Source: Agapetus fuscipes
Taxonomy: Eukaryota > Arthropoda > Insecta > Trichoptera > Glossosomatidae
Reading direction: 5' to 3'
NCBI GenBank assembly: GCA_951799405.1
Contig: OX637337.1
Coordinates: 17,420,347-17,484,346 of the forward strand
Length of the DNA: 64,000 nucleotides
Below, piece by piece: positions 33,110 through 44,056 of this stretch (within the stretch, counting starts at the first letter, position 1; each line of letters begins with the position of its first letter). The translations under genes were made by a program, and so were the position numbers. A model generated the notes under the pieces. That model was not told where the DNA came from and made no database searches. It saw only the letters and a list, made by a program, of their open reading frames with translations.

Positions 33110-33425
33110 TATCTTGGATATGAAAAACTGCGGTAAAAAAAGAGTATGAGAATGAAAGATGAACAACTCACAAAAATAATGTACAAAAGGAATATCGAAG
33201 AAAAGAGTGAAACGGAAAGACCGAGGAAAGAATGATGTGTTGAAATGATTGATAATTATCATCATCGATGAAATAAGCGAGATTGCAATTGATGACTGAA
33301 ATATGCAGTGAGAAAAAGAAAGCATCATGCAAGAATAATGCGATCAATGTCGAGAAAAATGTAAGGAAAGTACAAAGGGATCCACATTTGTGGAGGTACT
33401 GGCCACCCTATCAAAACGACGGCTT
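33110..33425 (+). pseudogene. LINE coding tail, decayed
   Basis: Broken frames read KDEQLTKIMY, then an EISEIAN-like stretch, and end near WRYWPPYQN. This corresponds to the C-terminal end of the same LINE family as 34692-35320. No family-A tail follows directly. Confidence 0.4.
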
Positions 33426-34009
33426 GGTAGAAGTACAACGAATTCACTCCAGGCTGCGGATGATCCGTGTATTTTCTGTCTCTGAATGACACCGATAGAA
33501 TCTAGTTTAGCACGAGTGTGCTAGCGCGTTAATTTGTCGTAAGTACAGAATGGGATTCCGCCAGGAGCCACTCTCGGATGGTGTTAACTTTCAGCAAACT
33601 ATGACAAAAGTAAGTTTATTTTCGTAACATACAATTTGTCGCATTAATTGGAGCAACCGGAGCCGTGATTTTATTCCAGACGTTACACGAAACGGAGAGA
33701 ACTTCCTGACAGAATATTATATTGTGAACTTGTGCCTCATAGAGGAAGTACAGATATTCATTTGCTGAATTTAAGCGATTTCGAAGTAAATATTATTCTT
33801 GGTTGGAAATCAAATCAATCAGCTAAGAAGATAATAACCCGTTTTATGAGTTAGAAATTTTGAGCTAAAAGCATCGATTTAAAAAAAGGACTTAGGTCTT
33901 TTTTTTAGATCGATAGCTGAAAGGTGTTAGAAATAATTTCCCATTTTAGTGTTTTTATTTAGACCATTACCCCTAGTATAATGTAAGTCAGTACCTACGC
34001 TCACACGTC

Positions 34010-34130
34010 TATAATAATCTGTAATCTAAGTTGAAATGATATATTACATACGTTTAATATTCATAATATGTACATGCATTCCCATAAGCATACACATATA
34101 AGTTCGCGCTTACACTTGCTGCATGTGGAG
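34010..34130 (-). repeat. Family-A 5' part, cut by a foreign segment
   Basis: Starts TAATCTGTAATCTAAG and runs to GCTGCATGTGGAGG. A non-A segment of about 210 bp (34130-34340; GTGCCCCACCAGAAGACAC and onward) then replaces the remainder. The segment may be another SINE type with a family-A-like head. Confidence 0.5.
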
Positions 34131-34347
34131 GAGTGCCCCACCAGAAGACACACTTCTAGCCTGAAAGGACATCCACAAAGCTACGCCAGGAGCAGTGAAG
34201 ATGATGGTGAGTTTGGATCTCCACCTGTGACGCGGCCCAATGGCATAAAAATCCTTACTTTTGCCAGCCATACGCAAAGTGGGGTAAATTATTGGCCCAC
34301 ACGGGAAGGAGCAACAAGAATAAGCTGCCTTATAGGTCTCGTAGGTA

Positions 34348-34612
34348 TCTAATCTAATCTAATCTAAGCTGCAAAGATATATATCATTTAAGATTTATAC
34401 TAAATGCATTCCCACAAGCAGATATGTATAATTTCGCGCTAACACATGCCGCATGTGGACCTACAATATAAAAACCCAATCTCAAATGAACATAAGCCTT
34501 GCAACTCTTGCCGTCCTTCCCTGAAACAGGGGTGACATTGGCAAAGTGAACCAATTTTTATATTATGGGTGGTCAGCCGCATAACAACCTATAAGTCAAG
34601 GAACATACATGA
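34348..34612 (-). mobile_element. LINE 3' UTR (family A) attached to the coding remnant
   Basis: In LINE sense this runs from TTCCTTGACTTATAGG-type sequence to AGCTTAGATTAGATTAGATT, ending in a short TTAGA tandem tail. It follows the stop of the coding remnant by about 80 bp. It is the reference copy linking family A to a coding LINE. Confidence 0.75.
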
Positions 34613-34691
34613 CAAATTACATTTTTTAAAATCAAAGAATAAAAATAACAATATATACATGGACATAAAAAACTAAATCACAAAACCAAAT

Positions 34692-35320
34692 TCACTTTAA
34701 CAAACCCCAGCCGCCAACATCACAGATCAACCGCCATTTCTTTCTATCCTTGCATACTTCTTTCATTTCCTCCAGAGTCATAACCTTCTTCATACAAGCT
34801 CTTCTTTTATTATGACTCTGGATATTCCATTCATTCGCAATTTCGGATATTTGGTCCATCCATACCTTTCTCGGTCTTCCTCTACCACGACATCCATCTA
34901 TTCTACCAACATATACTTTCTTCGTCAGTCTTTCCTCATTCATTCTCTCCATATGCCCAAACCATCTTAACAAACTTCTTTTAATCTTCACTTTCACACT
35001 TTCTTTTGCACCACATTCTTTTCTTACAAAATCATTCCTCACCCTGTCACTCCGTTTTTTCCCAATCATACTTCTTAGAAAGTCCATTTCAACAGTATGG
35101 ACTTTACTAATTTCACTTTCATTCACCGTCCAGGCCTCGCTTCCATACATCAAGGTGGGTAAAAGTATGCCACTGCGTACCGCCAATCGAGCATTTTTAG
35201 AAATGTTTTGATTTTTGGCGATACAAGCTGTGGCACCCAGTACACACCTGCCCTTCATTACTCTTCTTTCAAGTTCACCTGTCATTCTTCCATCTTTCTC
35301 AAACTTACTTCCTAGGTATT
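34692..35320 (-). pseudogene. LINE reverse transcriptase, C-terminal end
   Basis: A single open frame of about 210 codons, truncated at its 5' end. It reads YLGSKFEKDGRMTGELERRV, later LPTLMYGSEAWTVNESE, then LLRWFGHMERMNEERLTKKV and GRGRPRKVWMDQI, ending ICDVGGWGLLK. These are the post-catalytic motifs of non-LTR retrotransposon reverse transcriptases (YLG, YGSExW, RWxGHxxRM, RGRPxxxWxDxI). The catalytic domain and any endonuclease are missing. Its 3' flank runs straight into a family-A repeat, which identifies family A as the 3' end of this LINE. The clade is uncertain. The frame is intact to its stop, so this copy is comparatively young. Confidence 0.82.
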
Positions 35321-35637
35321 ACTTCTTAGGTATACATGGATATTTGTGAAATAAGACGACAATTAAAAGAGGCTGCTGTTATGACTTTGCGGCTTTTAAG
35401 CTTCTACAATAAATGGGTATTATTTTGTTTTTCTTCCACAAAATAGTTCTTCAGTTTTAGCAATTCAAATGACATCATATTGAACTATCAAAAGTGACGT
35501 TTTACAAAATTGCGATGCTACTTCCGATTTTCACTACGCTTAATTTGTTGTTTCAGTGTGGTATACAGGTATTCAATGATTTATCACCCTTATTTAAAAT
35601 AAATAAAATAAGCCGCAAATTAAAAATAATGTGTCTA

Positions 35638-35885
35638 TAATCAATAATCTAAGTTGCAAGGATATATTCATTCAAAGCTCTCAGATGTATGCCCACAAAC
35701 AAACACGTGTAGTTCGCGCTTACAAATGCTGATTGTGTACCTACTTACAAATAAAATTCAAACCTCAAATGAACATAAGCCCCACAACTTTTGCCGACCT
35801 TCCCTGAAACAGGGGTGACCCTGGCAAAGTGAACCACTTTTTACAGTATGGGTGGTCAGCCTCATACCAACCTATAAGTCAAGGA
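35638..35885 (-). repeat. Family-A repeat
   Basis: Complete unit from TAATCTAAGTTGCAAGGAT to CCAACCTATAAGTCAAGG, about 90 bp from the TM6-TM7 exon of the receptor gene. It is one of the least diverged copies. Confidence 0.7.
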
Positions 35886-35978
35886 TAACCTATGGGTAAT
35901 GGAAATAGAAGTTTTGGAAGTATGGACTACGCTGAAAGGAATGCTAGTAGAATATAAGAAAGACTGAAGTTAACTGAC

Positions 35979-36173
35979 CTGTTTATGTTGATACCAAAGC
36001 TTAGGCGTAAAGACAAGCAGGATGGCGATAGTGGAAGTGAGCTGACTCCGGAGGAAGTAGGCGAGAAACACGTGGTCAGGATGCAGCGTGTCCACGTACA
36101 GCGCTCTCAGGACGTAGAATGCTCCTGAGACCAAGGCTTCCACCACAATGGCTGCACAGAGGAAACGACGCTC
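35979..36173 (-). CDS. Gpr158-like: GPR158-like receptor, TM6-TM7 exon
   Basis: A 195-nt exon encodes 65 residues. ERRFLCAAIVVEALVSGAFY covers the start of TM6. After the loop LYVDTLHPD, the helix VFLAYFLRSQLTSTIAILLV is TM7, ending at FTPKLWYQHKQ. The order, the SQLTxTI run and the short PK end resemble TM7 of GPR158. Acceptor TTGTCTCCAG; donor CAG|GTCAGT; phase 0 at both ends. The next coding exon is 9.7 kb downstream, across the most repeat-rich intron of the gene. Confidence 0.93.
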
Positions 36174-36527
36174 CTGGAGACAACAAGGGTCATAAAATGA
36201 TTGATAATTATCAGGAGAATCAAAATTGCTGCGATGCTTTTCAAGCTCCAACTTGTAGATGAACGTTAATGTGAGTGAAATAAATACTTTGGTAGCTTGA
36301 TAACAAGTTGGGACCTTCTTTTATCTCAAAACTGACTTGGTTGTAGTCAATCACTTTTATTTACATTGCAATGAAATATGCAGTTCCAAAAAACTCATGG
36401 TAAGTCGTAAATATATGTACATCGTTACTCAAAACGCATTCAATAGATGCAGGTACTCGGTTAAGCTTTATTGTGAAAGAAAACGATTTGAAGCGATTTA
36501 TTGGTTGGTATTCCTCAAGGTCTATTT

Positions 36528-36785
36528 AATCTATAATCTATCTATAATCTAAGCCGCAAGGATATGTTAACATTTAAGGCTCATATGAAATGCATGCCTA
36601 CAGACAGGCACATGTAGGTTCGCGCCTACACATTCTGCATGTGTGCATATAAATAAAGAAAACCTCACATGGACATAAACCTTGCAACTCCTGCCGCCGT
36701 TCCCTGAACCGGGGTGGCATTGGCAAAAGTGAACCAATTTTTACAGCACGGGTGGTCAGCCTCGTACCAACCTATCAGTCAAGGA
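36528..36785 (-). repeat. Family-A repeat
   Basis: Complete unit beginning with the duplicated tail CTATAATCTATCTATAATCT and ending CCTATCAGTCAAGG, inside the short receptor intron. Confidence 0.7.
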
Positions 36786-36977
36786 GCTATTGCTATTTAA
36801 AAAAATACAAATTTTGGATGTTTTTTTTTTAAATAATTACCAAATTGAAAATAAAAACCCCTTATCTACAAAGATAAACCTTTTAAGTAAGGAAATCATT
36901 ATAATGTTTTGGAGTTCCTCAAGAGTCTCACTTGAGTCCAATGCTATTTCACATGTAAACAAATTTATGAATATTAC

Positions 36978-37202
36978 CTGAAACTGTGTGGAAGCGTTTC
37001 TACTGGCATAGCTGAGGTGGATCCCGAAAAACAGGATGAGCATTTCTCCACCTTCTGTGACGTAGTCCCACCACAGCGGCTTGCAAGCCAGGAATACCTG
37101 TCCTGAAGAAGTGTAGCCAATGCGCATCAGGTTGTATTGCTCTCGCATGAAGTTTAGACTAGAGGCGGTGAAGGCAGCAAGATAACAAAACACGGCAACC
37201 AC
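36978..37202 (-). CDS. Gpr158-like: GPR158-like receptor, TM4-EL2-TM5 exon
   Basis: A 225-nt exon encodes 75 residues. VVAVFCYLAAFTASSLNF is TM4. The second extracellular loop contains VFLACKPLWWDYVTEG, whose Cys is the expected partner of the TM3 Cys. GGEMLILFFGIHLSYASRNA is TM5, and its motif GIHLSYASR parallels G-xx-LCYAVR in GPR158. Acceptor CTCCTCAG; donor CAG|GTAATA; both phase 0. The exon is separated from the TM6-TM7 exon by a short intron (about 0.8 kb) that contains one family-A repeat. Confidence 0.92.
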
Positions 37203-37367
37203 CTGAGGAGAGAAATACGATCTCATGTGATCAATAGTTTTCTTTGCTGTAACAATTTGAATGGTCTTATTTAATATGTGACGATAACGATGAACTGATT
37301 TTCGCATATCAGTTTTTTTTATGTATGATTAGAATGACGACAATGGACATAGCACAAATTTGGATTT

Positions 37368-37402
37368 AGATTTTTTTCTCGGCGGGCAGACGTCAATAAA
37401 TA
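37368..37402 (+). repeat. Family-E fragment
   Basis: GATTTTTTTCTCGGCGGGCA followed by GACGTCA; it lies about 165 bp upstream (receptor sense) of the TM4-TM5 exon. Confidence 0.45.
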
Positions 37403-37594
37403 GCACTACGTTAAAAAAAAAGTATTTTTTAAAATCCAATCTTCACTTTTTCTTCGTCTTTGTCTAATCAGTTTGATTCTGATTATAGTCATAAATTCTC
37501 TTTTGGCCATCCACACATCTCTAAGTATGTTTCATCTACGAAAATAAATACTTAAATCAACGTTAACTAAGTGTATGAAAACGATTTAACGCAA

Positions 37595-37880
37595 CTCTTA
37601 ACTAAGCTGCACACATAAGGCAACTTCCTACAGTGTTGTTCCTTAATAGCTGCATGTGGCATATGGAACCTTTATATTTTTACAAGCAAGAAGGTCGGCC
37701 TTACGCCAATTACTTCAGTTTAAGTGGTGGTTTGACAGCTCCAGAGAGGACTGGTTAAACCTTGTGATGTTTGTTTATTTATCTTAGAGGAAATAATTTC
37801 TGCCGCACTCGGTCTGGATCGAACCCTTGCTCTCGTTATGGAATGCAAGCTTTTGCCAAATAAAGTATTGACCGGAAATA
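37595..37880 (-). repeat. Family-B SINE, diverged
   Basis: Inverse copy from AACTAAGCTGCACACATAAG to TATTGACCGGAAATAAA; the middle is shortened. It lies in the receptor intron. Confidence 0.6.
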
Positions 37881-38103
37881 AAAAAATAAAAAAACAATTT
37901 ATATTTCCTTTAATCCTTTTTGAATTAACACTGCTTAACCAATTTCCCGAAATGAAACAATTAAAAACAGCAACCCCTTTTTTCCATTTTTTCATTTTTC
38001 GCAAATTTACGAATGAAAAACAGTGTCGAGTCGTGTTTTTATTGCTCGCGTTGACGGCAGGGGATTGCATATTTTGTCTCTGAATAAAAATTACAATTCC
38101 CAG

Positions 38104-38172
38104 GTAACTTTTGCCACCTCGTCTGAGCCCCGTGGGTGGCTGATGACAGAGGCGGACGGGGAGGGGCCGCCA
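38104..38172 (+). CDS. Exon-like segment of an unidentified plus-strand gene
   Basis: A GC-rich 69-nt block begins after ATTCCCAG and ends before a perfect GTAAGT donor. It reads 23 codons without stop (VTFATSSEPRGWLMTEADG and four more residues). It would be phase 0 at both ends if read in this frame. The surrounding sequence is AT-rich and repetitive, so the composition change is sharp at both borders. It lies inside a receptor intron on the opposite strand. I do not recognise the peptide, and no partner exon was found nearby. A fragment of an unknown repeat cannot be excluded. Confidence 0.35.
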
Positions 38173-38327
38173 GTAAGTAATTTCAGTCTTTTTTCAGTCA
38201 CTTCAAAAAAAAGTCGCAGTAATTTTAATGCCATAATTTTACGAGAAAAGTCGCAGCTTGAAATAATGGAATCGGAAAAATCTGACGGGGGTAATTGTGA
38301 CGTCACCCTGCTGGTTCCTAACAAGAT

Positions 38328-38452
38328 ACGTGAATCAAAAAAATATGAAATATATGATGGCGCTTCTAGCGAGTGATTTAGTTTTCATACATTTTTTCGA
38401 TTTACATGATCGAGAGGGATTTGCTCTATGTTTTATTCTCGGGGTACTGAGG
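38328..38452. mobile_element. Family-D MITE, partial
   Basis: The right half is recognisable (CATACATTTTTTCGATTTAC, then GATCGAGAGGG, then TTATTCTCGGGGTACTG). The left arm is decayed. It abuts a LINE fragment. Confidence 0.5.
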
Positions 38453-38620
38453 TACCCACTGATGAGGCTGCGTGGTAATTATCCGAAAAGATTTCACCAT
38501 GAGGAGCTGCTTAAGGAGATCGGCTTCAGAAGCCTGGAAACCAGGTGCAACGGATTTCTTATAGCGCTCTCTCATAAAGTCATCAACGACTTAATAGACA
38601 GTCTGGTAGGGACGAAATGA
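38440..38620 (+). pseudogene. LINE reverse transcriptase C-terminal fragment
   Basis: An open frame to a stop reads LRYPLMRLRGNYPKRFHHEE, LLKEIGFRSLETRCNGFLI and ALSHKVINDLIDS. It resembles the L-xx-RR-xxxL-xxxxKxINxxID region at the end of jockey/CR1/R1-like polyproteins. It begins at the edge of a family-D MITE. Confidence 0.5.
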
Positions 38621-38689
38621 TTAGGTATTTGGTTTGGTGAATTTTGGGCAATCCATTTGCGCTCTGGCAATATACCTACCAGCATTCGG

Positions 38690-38900
38690 CGGGTAGGTAT
38701 TCATAGCGGACACGCACGCGAGCACGCAAAACAGTACGAATTACGACGCGAAACCCGCAACACCGCTCTACATCCAAATATCGCCCTGTTACCTGCCGCA
38801 AGCGCCAGCAGAGAAATCAAAAGTGCATCTCCATCAACATCATCCCCATCCATCAGGACCACGGCCGGACCACAATCCAAATCAGCATATTGGTGAGTCA
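38690..38900 (+). other. GC-rich segment of unknown nature
   Basis: Two plus-strand frames are open (one reads SASREIKSASPSTSSPSIRT). It follows a LINE fragment and could be more of the same element. No domain was recognised. Confidence 0.3.
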
Positions 38901-39097
38901 ACTTTTACTATTCCATGTGCTGAAAGTTTCGTCTCGGCCCGATGCTCTCGCGTCATTGGGAATCTACAGATCTTGAGGTTGAGCCCCCTAAGGAAGAAAT
39001 CGATAAATACAGTCCATTCCGCATACGCCCAACCACAGTCCTATAGGTTTTATGTGCTTGCGAATAGTGATGATGTAATAAGAGTTTTCTCACTATG

Positions 39098-39372
39098 GGA
39101 CCGGTCTGTAGTTTAGTGGTTAACGCTACGGGCTTAAAAGGCCATGGGTTCAATTCCCAGCGGAGCACAAAATAATATCATTTTTTCAAAATATACTCTT
39201 CGTTGGGTTGAAAAATTCATGCGCCTCACGAAAGGCTGGTCACCGAATGTCCATCCAGCCTTACAGAAACTGGGTTTAGCTTGAGAATTGGCGCTTTCTA
39301 TAGTGACAAACAAGCTCGCAGAGGGCTCTTAAGGTGTGATTCACAAAAAAACAGCACTCACCAAATCATCCT
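39098..39372 (+). repeat. Family-C tRNA-headed SINE
   Basis: GACCGGTCTGTAGTTTAGTG head, GGTTCAATTCCCAGCGGAGC B-box region, and tail CACTCACCAAATCATCC. The solo LTR starts about 10 bp after its end. Confidence 0.72.
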
Positions 39373-39383
39373 TATATTAGTAC

Positions 39384-39776
39384 TGTTATGTAAATAGGCA
39401 ATGTAAATATTAAAATATGGAAAAGTATTAGTTTTAGGAATTCTTTATTGTATTGGTGGGTAGGATTGATAATTGTGTGTAAATAGAGAAGTCTCTAGAC
39501 TAAGTACTTTGAGAAGCTTCTAGCAATTATGTGTTCCGGAGTGTTCGACTCTCTCAGTATAAAAGGGTGCAAATTGTTTGCACTGACCAGTCTTATCTGC
39601 GAGCTCCACCAATACAATAAACAAATTCGACCAGTGAACTAAAACCAGGGTAATTAAATCAATCCAAGTGTTAAAAATAAATATAAATTATAAAAATAAA
39701 TTAAGTGAAAATAAATATTCAAAAAGAAGACAAGTATGTTTTAATTTAGAGACTATTTCGAACCAACAACATTACA
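39384..39776 (+). mobile_element. Solo LTR, Ty3/gypsy-like
   Basis: A 393-bp segment starting TGTTATG and ending CATTACA, flanked on both sides by GTAC (39380-39383 and 39777-39780). It contains TATAAAAG at 39558-39565, an initiator-like CAGTCTTA about 30 bp downstream, and AATAAA near 39614, the usual U3-R-U5 order. No internal retroviral coding sequence or second LTR is present, so this is a solo LTR left by recombination. The 4-bp duplication suggests Ty3/gypsy, but class cannot be proven without the internal region. Confidence 0.72.
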
Positions 39777-39946
39777 GTACTATTTTTATTATCGTCATTT
39801 CGCTTATCCATAAGTAAGGAAGCAACCTTTCATTAACCATCTTTTGTGAGATTCAATTTCATTTCATCAATGTGAGAATTTCCCTACTCCTTAAGAAACA
39901 GGTTCTTCGATAATCGAATCAAGTAGAAAAATAAGAGTTCACTCAC

Positions 39947-40138
39947 CATCGCCAGTAGATACTTTAGCAGATCCACATCTCTGACCACCCATCTGTGCGC
40001 CTTGCGCGTCCGGAACTCTATGAGATGGCGGTAAAGCTTTAGAATGATGGCACCGTAGCAGATGACGAACCCTAGCTCCCTGAACCAAGGCTCTACTAAG
40101 CACTGCTCCACTGACGGCTCGAAGAAACGGACCACCAC
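39947..40138 (-). CDS. Gpr158-like: GPR158-like receptor, TM3 exon
   Basis: A 192-nt exon encodes 64 residues. It starts VVVRFFEPSVEQC, and that Cys is the conserved extracellular residue at the top of TM3 that pairs with extracellular loop 2 in class C receptors. The helix WFRELGFVICYGAIILKLYR follows, then a basic intracellular loop (EFRTRKAHRW) and the approach to TM4 (VDLLKYLLAM). Acceptor TTTCAG; donor ATG|GTGAGT. A solo LTR ends only 170 bp downstream of the donor and a hAT-type MITE lies 238 bp upstream of the acceptor, so the exon is tightly bracketed by insertions. Confidence 0.9.
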
Positions 40139-40375
40139 CTGAAACGAGAATAAATGGATGTAGAAGACTGTAATCTATGCTGCAAAAATGCTCATACATC
40201 TCATCATATCGGGAAGAATTGAAGAACGATAAGCTCCATGTTGAAGGGAAACATTTTGGTTACTGAACCTGAGATGATGCTTCAGCAGAAGTGCGATTTG
40301 CTTCATTTGTTAACCAGAAAAAGCACCATAGTGGGAGATCTGAGGTGAGTGAGTGAGGAAAATATACATATATAC

Positions 40376-40603
40376 CAGTGGCGAAGGTGCCATACAAGCC
40401 GGTTCCCATCGGCTTCCCTTTTAAAATGATGAAACAAAGTAGTTAAAAAATATAGGCACAAAGTAAAAAAATACATTTAAAACCAAAGAAACAATACGTA
40501 TTTTCCCCCCATTAAAACCATGCAGTCTACTTTATTATCATTTTTGCTTCATTTTAAACGGGAAACCGATGGGAATCGGCTTGTATGGCACCCTTCGCCA
40601 CTG
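40376..40603. mobile_element. hAT-type MITE
   Basis: A 228-bp non-coding element whose ends are long inverted repeats of about 60 bp starting CAGTGGCGAAGGTGCC. The two arms differ at only a few positions. Flanks are ATATATAC on the left and ATATAAAC on the right, an 8-bp duplication with one mismatch. The CAGTGGCG terminus and 8-bp duplication fit hAT. It sits about 240 bp upstream of the TM3 exon of the receptor gene. Confidence 0.7.
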
Positions 40604-41239
40604 ATATAAACATTATATACAATTTATGATAGGTTTTTTTTTTATAATTAACCCATTTTTGTACAAAAATCAACAATATAACTTGTTTATAGTGCTCATA
40701 CAACACACTCATCTATGTAGCCATATGTTTTGGTAAAAACTGTAGCTTCCATGCGTAGCATTTAGTACCACATTTATTTAAGTCTTGGCATACACTCGTA
40801 GAACCAAACTGCATACTTCGTTATTGAAAACCACAATTCGTTTGTGGCATAGATTTCATCAGAAAGTAGGTTCAAGTAATCCTTAAAAGTCCCGTCAGTT
40901 CAAGGGACAAAACCAAATCATTAACCACGCCAGAAAGCGTAAAGAAGAATCTGAAACAAGACGTGGAAGCATCAATTTAAGTGTAATAAAATTAACACCT
41001 AGGTACTAAAATTCATATGAAGAGGCACTTAGGACAAAATGTGTAAAGTTACGACTCACTCATCAAACCGTCGGTGGCTCTTAAAATGCTGGGTAGCTAT
41101 CCTCGTATCATATTATACCTTCCTTTATTTAATTATAAGGGGGAAAAGAGAACAGAATTTGCAAATTTGAGTCGTAACGACAAAAAAGGGAGCAAAAGTG
41201 AGATTCGGTCTTACAGAAGTCTCCATCTACCTGTAACAA

Positions 41240-41520
41240 AATGCATGCAACGTGGTCAGCCTCATACTCAAGTCAAGGAATACAAGTCAAGCCAAGTCAA
41301 ATCAAGTCAGGAAGTCAAGGAATACAAACAAATAATTACAGTTAGCTTTATAAAACAAACAATCACTAAGTAAAACATTAAAATTAAAATCAACAAAGCA
41401 TGTACACAAAATTAAATCTTTGAAAGCCTTAGCCTTAACCGCCAGCATTACAGATCAACAGCCATTTTTTCAGTGTACTTCTTTCATATCATCTCAGAAT
41501 ATATCCTTGTATCCTCCAAA
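41240..41520 (-). mobile_element. LINE 3' end, decayed
   Basis: A short family-A end (GTGGTCAGCCTCATACTC) leads into a local expansion of GTCAA words. The LINE coding tail words ACCGCCAGCATTACAGATCA and TACTTCTTTCATATCATCTC follow at 41440-41500. Confidence 0.5.
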
Positions 41521-41529
41521 GAGAATATA

Positions 41530-44050
41530 ACGCTTAAAAAGAACATGGAAAATAGCAGGACAGGAACATGCAAGATCAGTTGGCTACGGAGCTTTGCTAA
41601 TTGACCTTAGTAGCTTAGCTTTGTATGAGCGAGAAACAGCTGCCTTGTCAGCTAGCTCCCCTTAACGCCTGTAATTGCTTTATGACCCGCTAGATGGCAG
41701 TGTTTGCTTTGAAAAGCTTTTAAGCTTCGCACCTACACCGCTCGACCTTAACAAGCCTTCTGAGAGGTTTTTCAAGATAGGGATGCTAGGTGATTAAAAT
41801 AATATTGATATTTCATACCTGTTCTAACAATTTGAAAATACTAGTCTGAATCAATGATGTTTTAGTTCCTTGTTTCATAACATCTATCAATTAAAAATTA
41901 GATGGCAAGCTTTCAACGATACTGATATATTTACTCGTTATACGAGTATATGAGGATAATTTATTTCATTTTATTTATGAAAAGAGAGCGCCGTTTTTGT
42001 GTGTATCACACCTTAAGCATTTTAGATCAACGTACCTACATGACCTCCTTATGACTTATATACTCGTATTTTAAGATAGATCTTAGTGTACTGATTATGC
42101 TTTCGATCTACTGACCTGAAGATATGTGATTTCTGGCAAAACACAATAGTTTTATCATTTTTATCAAATACTCCACTGCTATGTTATCTACAATTTTAGT
42201 CCAATGCTTAATTAGATACAATAACTGCATCATCTGCTCCTCTGTATCCAAATATGCTGATTATTCATTATAACTTATAACCACACCTATACCGTACTTA
42301 CATATGTGTCGGAAGGAACCACAGTACAATGACTATTTTTGCAGAGAGTACGAAAAGTCTTTGTATGAAACTCAAAGCAAAGACAAGGCAAAATAAGAAC
42401 CTTGAACAAAAATATTCTTAACTTTCACAGTCAGAACTTATAAATTTATTTCGCGTGACGTACACTTTACATAAGGAGTTTGGCTCTGGTATTCATATCT
42501 CATCATTTAAGACTCGATTCATCGACAAAAATTTTAACATTCGACGGTACCTACACCCACATTTCAAAGGCAGTGATTTCATTCTCGAGCCACTCAAGTA
42601 ATCAGTGATATTTTCGAGTCACTGATACTTTTAACGTGTATGCTGTATCCGTTAATCAGGGTTTTATCCATCCGTATAGTTTTTGTACGTCGGTTACACT
42701 CTCATATGATTAATGACCATAATTTCGTTGTGTATATGAATGTGTGTGTGTTTTTTATTTTCCCCGCTTCTAATAAAAGTTATTGTGTGAGAGTATGATA
42801 AATCCATTAGTGGGAACAATCGTGTTATGAGATCGTGTTTTATATGAAGGTACCTACGTATGAACCTTCTAGGCTGTGTCCGATATAGGGTACACTGAAA
42901 AGATTCTGAACAAAAAAGAGCCTTGAATCCGAGATGTAATATCATTGAGCTTTTGACCGCTATCGTGCTATCGTTAGGAGTCAACGACGGCTAGATAGCA
43001 TTAGAAATCTCTACATCAGGATCTTTAACACACGGTCCTTAGTCATGTTTTCATAAAATTTGCACGCTCCGGCCCGTGGAAAGTTTCCGCAGACACTCAT
43101 TTGATAAATTGTCTAAATTTTACATGGATAATACCTATTTTAAACTCGACAAAAACAGTTAACAAATATAACTAGTATGAAACGCAATGGTGTTCTTTGA
43201 TTGCCTGCATATTCCAAGGTCATAGTTCAACGTCTGCCGCTGTTCACAGCGCCTGAGCGAAACGGGGAAGCACCTAATATTGGTTATTACAATGTGGACC
43301 AATGAACGCATGGAATTTTTCGGAAACCAATAAGCTTGCTCGAACGCCGCCGTGACAATACTAGCGCTCTTTAGCAAAAAAACTGGCGGGCAAACAATTA
43401 AAACTGTTAGTTTACACACCTAACATTTTATTTACCGTGATCTATTCGCTCCTAGTCGTAGACCTCTTTCGATCCTCTCCGCTTTGCCTTGTTTGCACAT
43501 TCATATACTGATTGACAGTTCTTGCAAAGTTTTAAGTCATTCTTTTAGCATCGTCTCTACATTACGGAAACAGAAATAAAAAGTCAGAAAATGTTTGCAG
43601 GAGTGTTTTATGTTAAGGGTGTTGAAAACTCATCAACACATTCTGCTGTAGGCACATTAATAAAAAAACACATTTATATACGAGCGCATTTTTAAGCTTT
43701 TTTCGCACACAGATGTGACGTGAGAACACATACAGTGACATGAGCGCTGCCTGTGATGCGACTAGGGAATCCAATCCCGCGTGATTTTTGCGGGATTACA
43801 CATGCGGGATTCACGGGATCCACGGGATTGACATAAAATGGGATTTATAAAAAAAATCCGTAGATGTCTTTCTGAATATTAATTCATCTCGGTCGCGACG
43901 TCATTGATAGATAATTTAACATTTTTTTAATGGAGCTCCTTATTTTGTAGGGTATTGCAGGCTTTGTTTTTTATCGTGACATACGTTTCCTTTTTTATTT
44001 TCACTTATTTATTCTAACGTACGAAATCGGTCATTTGACCGGTACAGTAT
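41530..44050. other. Receptor intron, mostly unassigned
   Basis: No known repeat or exon recognised. Clustered GGGATT words occur at 43780-43850. Confidence 0.45.
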
Positions 44051-44056
44051 GAATTC

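Noticed and set aside
36837..36977. Extension of the TM5 exon beyond QFQ
   Set aside because: A consensus donor (CAG|GTAATA) ends the exon, and the next residues (VIFINLFTCEIALDSS) do not fit the family, whereas the next exon continues the alignment exactly.
43735..43850. Regulatory cluster of GGGATT words
   Set aside because: Irregular spacing and no known factor pattern; more likely a decayed repeat.
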